Assembly (NCBI GenBank): GCA_049647245.1
Contig: JBARXH010000032.1
Location: forward strand, 1 to 11,334
Direction of reading: 5' to 3'
Source of the DNA: Litorimonas sp049647245
GTDB lineage: Bacteria > Pseudomonadota > Alphaproteobacteria > Caulobacterales > Maricaulaceae
DNA: 11,334 nucleotides
Part shown: positions 6,741 to 11,334 of the stretch, one piece after another
How the letters are laid out: each line of letters opens with the position of its first letter
Numbering within the stretch: position 1 is the stretch's first letter
Position numbers and translations under genes: made by a program
The notes under the pieces: generated by a model
What the model was told of the DNA's origin: nothing
Database searches by the model: none
What the model saw: the letters and a program-made list of their open reading frames with translations, nothing else

Positions 6741-6741
6741 C

Positions 6742-7524
6742 TCAGCGCGCCTCCGCCATCAGGGACAGGAAGGCGTCCGCCCAGGCCGTCATCATCGCGG
6801 TGGCGCAAATCACCAGCAGGAACAGCCCCGCCATGGTCATGCCCGGCAGGCCCACGAAGGAGACCAGCAGCTGCGGCATGGCGCGGTTGAGGAAGCCCAG
6901 GATGAGGTTGTAGGCGAAGTTCAGGATCACGAAGGGCAGGGCCAGCGACAGGCAGAGCCGCAGGAGCCCGACCGTGATGTCCGTCAGCCACCCGGCGGAG
7001 GCCTGCAGGTCCAGCGCCGTGCCCACGGGCAGGGTGATGAAACTGTCCGCCAGTATGCCCATCAGTTCCACGTGAAGGTTCATGGACACGAGCAGGGTCA
7101 CGCCCGCCAGCATGAGCAGCGTGCTTATCGAGGTGTTAGGCTCGGACGCGATCCCCTCGCCCAGCGGCTGGGACAGGGACAGGGATTGCGACACGACCAT
7201 GCCGAGGATCTGAAGCGCGTGGATGGCCAGTCGCAGGGCGAAGCCGAGGACGAAACCGATCAGCGCCTCGCCCACCAGCAGCGGGACCACGCCTGCGTCC
7301 GCCACCCGGGCCAGATCGTCCTGCAGGACCGGGTAGAGCAGGAAGGCCATCAGCGCCGCCACGCCGATGCGCATCCGCGCGGGCACGGCGCGTTCGCCGA
7401 AGACCGGCACGAGCATGAAGAAGAGCGACAGGCGCGCGAACAGGCCGAAGATCGGCCAGACCAGCTCGATCAGAGGCCCGAAGGCGTCCGACAGTGCGAC
7501 GAGAAGCTCCCCAGCCCCGCCCAC
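6742..7524 (-). CDS. fliR: Flagellar export apparatus protein FliR
   Basis: FliR is a core membrane subunit of the flagellar type III export gate, forming the FliPQR pore with FliP and FliQ. The protein is 260 residues, normal for the family, with about six hydrophobic membrane stretches. It carries the characteristic region RIGVAALMAFLLYPVL and then GEALIGFVLGFALRLAIHAL with LGMVVSQSLSLSQ. The C-terminal region LNFAYNLILGFLNRAMPQLL also matches FliR. The start is a GTG at 7524, three bases after the flhA stop; no alternative start with better spacing is evident. It overlaps nothing but is clearly co-translated in the block flhA-fliR-flhB. No fliP or fliO gene is in the window, so the rest of the gate is encoded elsewhere. 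Confidence 0.95.
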   Translation of the reverse strand: MGGAGELLVALSDAFGPLIELVWPIFGLFARLSLFFMLVPVFGERAVPARMRIGVAALMAFLLYPVLQDDLARVADAGVVPLLVGEALIGFVLGFALRLAIHALQILGMVVSQSLSLSQPLGEGIASEPNTSISTLLMLAGVTLLVSMNLHVELMGILADSFITLPVGTALDLQASAGWLTDITVGLLRLCLSLALPFVILNFAYNLILGFLNRAMPQLLVSFVGLPGMTMAGLFLLVICATAMMTAWADAFLSLMAEAR

Positions 7525-7527
7525 GGA

Positions 7528-9591
7528 TCAGGCGGACCCCAGTATGAGCGGTTTTTCGTTGGCCGCGATCTCCGCGTAGGACAGGACCGGGTTCTTCACG
7601 CCCTTGGTCTTCAGGACCGAGCGCACGAAGCGCCGCCAATGGCCCGGCGCGGCGATCACGGCGTAGGCGCCGGAGCGCGCGGCCGTGTCCAGCTGCGCGC
7701 GCACGTCGTGGGCGAACTGGTTGAACTCGTCGGGGGACAGGGCGATGTCTGACCGGCCCTGCTCGTCCCGGGTTTCGCGCTCGCCCAGCTTGGCCGCCCA
7801 TCCGTCCCCGATGCGAACGATGGGCAGCTGCCCGGTCTCGTTTCGGTACTGGCCGACGAACTGGCGCGACAGGCGCTGGCGCGCGACGTCGGCGATGGCT
7901 TCGGCATTCAGATTGGCGGATTTGCCGTCCGCCACCGTTTCCAGCAGCAGGGGCAGGTTTCGCACGCTGATGCGTTCTTCCAGCAGCAGGCGCATCACGG
8001 AGTGGAGCAGCTCGACCGGGGCTTTTTCCGGGAAGAATTCGTCCAGAAGGCGCTTGTTGCCGTCCGCACGTTCGCCTTCCGTGACGCCCTTGAACGCGTC
8101 CAGCGTTTCGCGCAGCGCGCGGCGCGTCAGCAGGGCGGGCAGATTGTCCTGTATGACTTCCAGCAGGTGCGTGGCGAGCACCTCCACCGGGGCGACCGTG
8201 GTCACGCCCAGCAGGGTGAGTTCATTTTCGTCCTCGGCTTCCACCCAGCGGGCCGGGGCCTTGAAGACGGGCTCCTGCGTGGTGGTGCCGGGAATGTGCG
8301 TGTGTTCGCCCGCTTCGATCAGGGCCAGCTTCTTGTCCGCCATCAGGGTCTGGGTCGCCATGTCCGCCCCGTGCAGTCGGATGCGGTAGCTGTGGCGCGG
8401 CAGGGCGGCGTCGTCGGACAGGCGGATCGGCGGCAGGATGAACCCATACTGCGTGGCGACGTATTTGCGGATCTTCTGTATGCGCTTGTCCACGCCGAAA
8501 CCCGTATCCATCACCGTCGCCACGAGGTCGCGCGACAGCTCCACGGACAGCTCGTCCAGGTCCAGCATGTCGCCCAGGGTCGGCTCGGGCGTGGGCGCTT
8601 CGGCATTGGCCTCGCGCGCCTCTTGCGCTTCCTCCGTGCGGGCTTTCTGCCAGCTGAGGTAGGACAGGCCGCCGAGCACGGCCGCGCCGATCAGGAAGGG
8701 CGCGAGCGGCAGGCCCGGAAAGAGGGCGAAGACGACCATGATCGCCGCCACCGCGGCGAGCGCGGCCGGGTGGCGTCCGAACTGGTCCAGCAGGGCGAGA
8801 TCGACTGCGCCGTCGCCGCGCCCCTTGGACAGGAGCAGGCCGGCGGCGATGGAAATGATCACGGCCGGAATCTGGCTGACGAGGCCGTCGCCGACCGTCA
8901 GGATGGCGTAGTTGGACGCCGCCTGTCCGAACGACAGGCCATGCACGCCCACGCCGATCGCCATGCCGGCGAACAGGTTCAGCAGCGTGATGAGGATGCC
9001 CGCGACCGCGTCGCCTTTCATGAATTTCGACACACCGTCGAGGCTGCCGAGAAAGGCGGTTTCTTCCTGTTCGCGTTCGCGGCGTGCGGCCGCTTCCTTG
9101 TGGGAGATCGCCCCGGCGGCGAGGTCGGCGTCGATCGCCATCTGCTTGCCCGGCATGGCGTCCAGCGCGAAGCGCGCGCCCACTTCGGCCATGCGGCCCG
9201 CGCCCTTGGTGATGACCATGAAGTTCACGATCACCAGCACGCAGAAGACGATGATGCCGATCACCACGTTTCCGCCCATGACGAACATGGCGAAGCCTTC
9301 GATGATCGACCCGGCCGCGTCCGTTCCCGTGTGGCCTTCGCCGATGATCAGCTTGGTCGACGACACATTGAGCGACAGGCGCAGGAGCAGCGAGGCGAGC
9401 AGGACGGAGGAGAAGGCGCTGAAATCCAGCGGCTTCTCCACGAACAGCGTCATGGTGAAGATGAGAATGGCGAAGGCGAAGGACACCGCCACGCCCATGT
9501 CGAGCACCCAGGACGGCATGGGCAGGATCATCATGACGATGATCGCCATGAGGCCCACGGCAAGGGCGATGGTAGCGCGGCTGGAGGTCAC
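7528..9591 (-). CDS. flhA: Flagellar export gate protein FlhA
   Basis: FlhA is the large export-gate subunit. It forms a ring, conducts protons, and its cytoplasmic domain docks export substrates and chaperones. The protein is 687 residues, the usual size. Residues 1 to about 330 hold the multi-pass membrane part. The FHIPEP family signature (RFALDAMPGKQMAIDADLAAG) begins at residue 140, in the cytoplasmic loop. A hydrophilic linker (Glu/Ala-rich, EEAQEAREANAEAPTPEP) leads to the C-terminal domain. That domain has the expected IRKYVATQYGFILPPIRL, SYRIRLHG, and later LPIVRIGDGW and VIAAPGHWRR regions. The start is taken as a GTG at 9591 with AGG about 9 bases upstream. A nearby ATG (9596) is out of frame and hits a stop at once. 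Its position between fliQ and fliR is notable. Confidence 0.97.
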   Translation of the reverse strand: MTSSRATIALAVGLMAIIVMMILPMPSWVLDMGVAVSFAFAILIFTMTLFVEKPLDFSAFSSVLLASLLLRLSLNVSSTKLIIGEGHTGTDAAGSIIEGFAMFVMGGNVVIGIIVFCVLVIVNFMVITKGAGRMAEVGARFALDAMPGKQMAIDADLAAGAISHKEAAARREREQEETAFLGSLDGVSKFMKGDAVAGILITLLNLFAGMAIGVGVHGLSFGQAASNYAILTVGDGLVSQIPAVIISIAAGLLLSKGRGDGAVDLALLDQFGRHPAALAAVAAIMVVFALFPGLPLAPFLIGAAVLGGLSYLSWQKARTEEAQEAREANAEAPTPEPTLGDMLDLDELSVELSRDLVATVMDTGFGVDKRIQKIRKYVATQYGFILPPIRLSDDAALPRHSYRIRLHGADMATQTLMADKKLALIEAGEHTHIPGTTTQEPVFKAPARWVEAEDENELTLLGVTTVAPVEVLATHLLEVIQDNLPALLTRRALRETLDAFKGVTEGERADGNKRLLDEFFPEKAPVELLHSVMRLLLEERISVRNLPLLLETVADGKSANLNAEAIADVARQRLSRQFVGQYRNETGQLPIVRIGDGWAAKLGERETRDEQGRSDIALSPDEFNQFAHDVRAQLDTAARSGAYAVIAAPGHWRRFVRSVLKTKGVKNPVLSYAEIAANEKPLILGSA

Positions 9592-9615
9592 GGCATCTGC
9601 CTCATGGTCGGGGCC

Positions 9616-9882
9616 CTACGATCCCACGATCGCCGGAATGACCTGGTTGTCGAACAGCGCCAGGGCGATGTTGGTCATGAAGCCCAGCGTCAGGAACATG
9701 ACGACCAGCATGGCTGCCAGCTTGGGCACGAAGGTCAGCGTCATCTCCTGGATGGAGGTCAACGCCTGGATCAGGCCCACGGCCAGACCCACCACCAGCG
9801 CGGAGATCAGCAGCGGCATGGCCATGAGCGCGGTCGCCCACAGCGCTTCGCGCATCAGAGACAGGATGCCGGCTTCATCCAT
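9616..9882 (-). CDS. fliQ: Flagellar export apparatus protein FliQ
   Basis: FliQ is a small hairpin subunit that packs around FliP and FliR in the export-gate core. The 88-residue length and two long hydrophobic helices (about 15-40 and 52-76) are exactly those of the family. The central loop GLIQALTSIQEMTLTFVPK is the most conserved part of FliQ and is intact. The protein starts at an ATG 30 bases after the fliE stop, with no strong Shine-Dalgarno visible, and ends 24 bases before flhA. In the operon it marks the switch from rod genes to export-gate genes. Confidence 0.95.
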   Translation of the reverse strand: MDEAGILSLMREALWATALMAMPLLISALVVGLAVGLIQALTSIQEMTLTFVPKLAAMLVVMFLTLGFMTNIALALFDNQVIPAIVGS

Positions 9883-9912
9883 GGTGTCGCGCCCCGGCCC
9901 GTGTCGCAGGCA

Positions 9913-10245
9913 TCAGATCGGCATCCGCAGCAGTTCCTGGTAGGCTTCGACGACGCGGTTGCGCACCGTCACAGCCGTTTCCAGCGCCATTTCGGCATTG
10001 GCCAGCGCTTCCACCACGGCCTGGGCGTCGGTCGCGCCGGTCGCATACTGGCTGGTCGCGGTTTCCACCGTCTTCATGACGTCGGAGAAGCTCTCCACGC
10101 CCTTGGCGATCATGCCGCCATCGGACTGCGCGGCACCGCCTTCGGCCGGGTTGGGCGCAGTGACGCGCTTGGCGGTGCCGTAGTGGCGGGCGGCCCCTGC
10201 CAGGTTCGAGGAGGACAGCGCGGCGGCGTTGGAAGTCAGGTCCAT
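9913..10245 (-). CDS. fliE: Flagellar hook-basal body protein FliE
   Basis: FliE is the adaptor between the MS-ring/export gate and the proximal rod, and an early export substrate. The protein is 110 residues. The variable N-terminal half is Ser/Ala/Gly-rich, as is usual for exported rod proteins, with no signal peptide. The C-terminal half carries the family hallmark: ALANAEMALETAVTVRNR followed by VVEAYQELLRMPI at the very end. GGAAGGGA lies upstream of the ATG at 10245 at good spacing. It starts 16 bases after flgC and precedes fliQ by 30 bases, consistent with one transcript in assembly order. Confidence 0.95.
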   Translation of the reverse strand: MDLTSNAAALSSSNLAGAARHYGTAKRVTAPNPAEGGAAQSDGGMIAKGVESFSDVMKTVETATSQYATGATDAQAVVEALANAEMALETAVTVRNRVVEAYQELLRMPI

Positions 10246-10261
10246 GGTCTATCCCTTCCGT

Positions 10262-10657
10262 CTACTGGCGCAGCAGACCGAGCAGGCCGCGATACATTTC
10301 GCCGGCCTGGCGGAAGCTGGTCAGATTGGCTTCGAAGCTGCGATTGGCCTCGCGCGCGTCGGCCATCTCAATGATCATGTCGACATTGGACATTTCGACA
10401 TAGCCGTTCGCGTCCGACAGCGGGTGGCTGGGGTCGTGGATCAGCTCGCCCTGGCTCTGGTCCAGCGTCGGGCGCGATGTTCCGACCAGGCTGGCGCCGG
10501 TGGCGCGGTCCACCTGTTCGGTGAAGCTCATCACCTTGCGCTTGTAGCCATGCGTGTCGGCGTTCGACAGGTTTTCGGAGGCGACCGACAGGCGCTGCGC
10601 TTGGGCGCGCATGCCCGACGCGGCGGAACTCATGGTCTGGGAGATGGGGTCTGTCAT
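10262..10657 (-). CDS. flgC: Flagellar basal-body rod protein FlgC
   Basis: FlgC is a proximal rod subunit exported through the flagellar apparatus to the periplasm. The 131-residue length is typical. The N-terminal rod-family signature reads ENLSNADTHGYKR (residues 28-40); the usual proline of the TPGY motif is His here. The C-terminal part has the expected VEMSNVDMIIEMADAREANR followed by SFEANL, the region forming the other half of the coiled-coil D0 domain. AAAGGA lies about 10 bases before the ATG at 10657. It is separated from flgB by 59 bases. No signal peptide is present, as expected for a type III substrate. Confidence 0.95.
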   Translation of the reverse strand: MTDPISQTMSSAASGMRAQAQRLSVASENLSNADTHGYKRKVMSFTEQVDRATGASLVGTSRPTLDQSQGELIHDPSHPLSDANGYVEMSNVDMIIEMADAREANRSFEANLTSFRQAGEMYRGLLGLLRQ

Positions 10658-10716
10658 CGGCGCGAAATCCTTTCAGCGCGGGCGGTGAGGCCAGGGGTTG
10701 TTGCGGGGGCAGCTCG

Positions 10717-11073
10717 CTAGAGGTTCTTGCCGACCGCCGTCTTCATCATGGTCATGGTGGAGCGGTAGATGGAGACGGCCATCTCATGGTCCTGCTGCGC
10801 CTTGGCAGCGCGCATCAGCTCTTCTTCGAGGCTGACATTGTTGCCGTTGGGCGAGCCGACGGACGGCCTGTCGATCACGGACAGCATGTCGGTGGGCGTT
10901 TCGCCGCCCGACAGGACCTTGGCCTTCATGATGTCGGCGAAGTCCGCCACGTCCTGCGCCTTGTATCCGGGCGTGTCGGCATTGGCGATGTTCTGGGACA
11001 CGAGCGAGTGCCGCGTGGCCGCGTGGCGGGCCATGTTGGAGCTGAGGTCCAGGATCGAAACCGGGTGCGCCAT
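10717..11073 (-). CDS. flgB: Flagellar basal-body rod protein FlgB
   Basis: FlgB is a proximal rod subunit, assembled on FliE at the MS ring and exported by the gate encoded downstream. The protein is 118 residues. The N-terminal signature NIANADTPGYK (residues 28-38) is the rod-protein hallmark. The C-terminal helix AQQDHEMAVSIYRSTMTMMK is in keeping with the family's terminal D0 helix. AAGGA lies about 8 bases before the ATG at 11073, which fixes the start. It is the first gene of the minus-strand flagellar operon. The intergenic region upstream holds candidate CtrA sites, so early flagellar expression tied to the cell cycle is likely, by analogy with Caulobacter. Confidence 0.95.
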   Translation of the reverse strand: MAHPVSILDLSSNMARHAATRHSLVSQNIANADTPGYKAQDVADFADIMKAKVLSGGETPTDMLSVIDRPSVGSPNGNNVSLEEELMRAAKAQQDHEMAVSIYRSTMTMMKTAVGKNL

Positions 11074-11095
11074 GACTGCAATCCTTGCAAAGGGC

Positions 11096-11111
11096 GTTAA
11101 TGCTGTGTTGA
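11096..11111 (-). promoter_or_regulatory. Second CtrA-like motif, TCAA-N7-TTAAC
   Basis: On the minus strand TCAA (11111-11108), 7 bases, then TTAAC (11100-11096): correct spacing with one mismatch in the first half. It lies 22-38 bases before the flgB start, so it could activate or repress depending on the transcription start. Confidence 0.35.
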
Positions 11112-11123
11112 GAATTAGGACGG

Positions 11124-11143
11124 ATGGTTAAATAGAGGGTTAA
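11124..11143 (-). promoter_or_regulatory. Candidate CtrA binding site upstream of flgB
   Basis: On the minus strand TTAA (11143-11140), then 8 bases, then a perfect TTAACCAT half-site (11131-11124). The Caulobacter CtrA consensus is TTAA-N7-TTAA, so the spacing is one base longer than ideal. Location before the first early flagellar gene supports regulation. Confidence 0.45.
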
Positions 11144-11155
11144 CAGACCTGTAAC
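11140..11155 (+). promoter_or_regulatory. Third CtrA-like motif, TTAA-N7-GTAAC
   Basis: TTAA at 11140-11143, seven bases, then GTAAC at 11151-11155: correct spacing, one mismatch. It ends two bases before the ATG at 11158. If real, it argues for a downstream start of the divergent gene or for action mainly on flgB. Confidence 0.3.
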
Positions 11156-11157
11156 GA

Positions 11158-11334
11158 ATGACCGCCGCTCCCCCGGCCTATCCGGAACGGGCAGACCGGT
11201 CCCAAGCCGCCCCGATCGCGAAGGAGTCGCACGCCCGGGCCATGACGACGCCTTCCAAAACCACCCCGGCCAAAACCATCCCGGCCGATACCACTCTGGC
11301 CGACATCTCCCGCCGGTTCGACGCGCCCCTGCCG
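11158..11334 (+). CDS. N-terminal part of a divergent gene, function not recognised
   Basis: An open frame from the ATG at 11158 runs off the right edge (59 codons). An in-frame TAA at 11152 excludes anything further upstream. Third codon positions are GC-rich as in real genes here. The first 33 residues are Ala/Pro/charged and look disordered. They are followed by a pentapeptide repeat KTTPA-KTIPA-DTTLA and then LADISRRFDAPLP. A second in-frame ATG lies at 11242, with AAGGAG 15 bases before it (long spacing), so the true start is uncertain. The ATG at 11158 has no Shine-Dalgarno. Position opposite flgB suggests another flagellar gene. The LADISRRF stretch could be the start of a FliI-type N-terminal domain, but too little is present to claim that. 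Confidence 0.5.
   Translation, partial: MTAAPPAYPERADRSQAAPIAKESHARAMTTPSKTTPAKTIPADTTLADISRRFDAPLP
11257..11301 (+). repeat. Three 15-bp tandem repeats coding a KTxPA-type pentapeptide
   Basis: Copies at 11257-11271 (aaaaccaccccggcc), 11272-11286 (aaaaccatcccggcc) and 11287-11301 (gataccactctggcc). The first two differ at one base and the third is diverged. They are in frame with the divergent gene and give KTTPA, KTIPA, DTTLA. Confidence 0.8.

Larger units (their letters stand above)
11074..11157. promoter_or_regulatory. Divergent intergenic region with candidate flgB promoter
   Basis: This 84-base gap is clearly more AT-rich than its surroundings and separates flgB from the divergent gene at the right edge. 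It contains three TTAA elements (11097-11100, 11128-11131, 11140-11143) and must carry the promoter of the flagellar operon. No convincing sigma-54 -24/-12 element was found. Confidence 0.6.

Noticed and set aside
4623..6890. 755-codon + strand open frame
   Set aside because: Shadow of M50, coiled-coil and flhB genes in a GC-rich genome; protein is low-complexity Arg/Gln/His/Pro with no recognisable domain.
8002..10374. 790-codon + strand open frame
   Set aside because: Antisense to flhA, fliQ and fliE; His/Gln/Arg-rich shadow protein.
11112..11119. CCTAATTC on the minus strand as a -10 box of a CtrA-dependent promoter
   Set aside because: Only 6 of 8 positions fit the GCTANAWC pattern and it is only 4 bases from the TTAACCAT element, so support is too weak.
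11074..11157. Sigma-54 promoter for flgB
   Set aside because: No GG-N10-GC element with proper spacing could be found; the CtrA-like motifs explain the region better.

Overview
The window looks like a GC-rich (about 65%) alphaproteobacterial chromosome, most likely Rhodobacterales or the neighbouring Hyphomonadaceae/Maricaulales group. This rests on the alphaproteobacterial style of the flagellar export genes, a DUF1523 gene, an AAA ATPase/DUF6638-like gene pair, and CtrA-like TTAA motifs in the only promoter-sized gap. The order cannot be fixed from the sequence alone. Genes are packed tightly: no gene-free stretch reaches 300 bases, and I saw no rRNA, tRNA, CRISPR array, transposase or origin.

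The left part (1-4484, + strand) is one compact operon of poorly characterised genes. It holds a 5'-truncated AAA ATPase, a 114-aa protein of unknown function, a 504-aa DUF6638-like protein, a 92-aa two-helix membrane protein and a DUF1523 protein with a large domain between two membrane helices. The junctions are overlaps (GTGA, ATGA, TAATG) or a short gap with a strong Shine-Dalgarno. The 114-aa gene is about 51% GC with rare codons, and it sits seamlessly between its GC-rich neighbours. It looks like a recently acquired cargo gene spliced into a conserved ATPase-membrane protein operon.

The right part (11073 down to about 5296, - strand) is a flagellar operon: flgB, flgC, fliE (proximal rod and MS-ring/rod junction), then fliQ, flhA, fliR, flhB (membrane export gate), then a short coiled-coil protein in a position suggesting a FliJ-like or other flagellar accessory role. 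An M50-type membrane metalloprotease gene follows 58 bases later on the same strand. It converges on the left operon with only 9 bases between the two stop codons.

At the right edge a divergent + strand gene begins and runs off the window. The 84-base gap between it and flgB is AT-rich and holds several TTAA elements, including a perfect TTAACCAT. This suggests CtrA (cell-cycle) control of the flagellar operon. Two separate 15-bp tandem repeats occur in coding sequence, one in the coiled-coil gene linker and one in the N-terminal part of the divergent gene.

The best candidate for an undescribed system is the left operon: a soluble AAA ATPase, a charge-tailed DUF6638-like partner and two small membrane proteins, with a foreign gene inserted.
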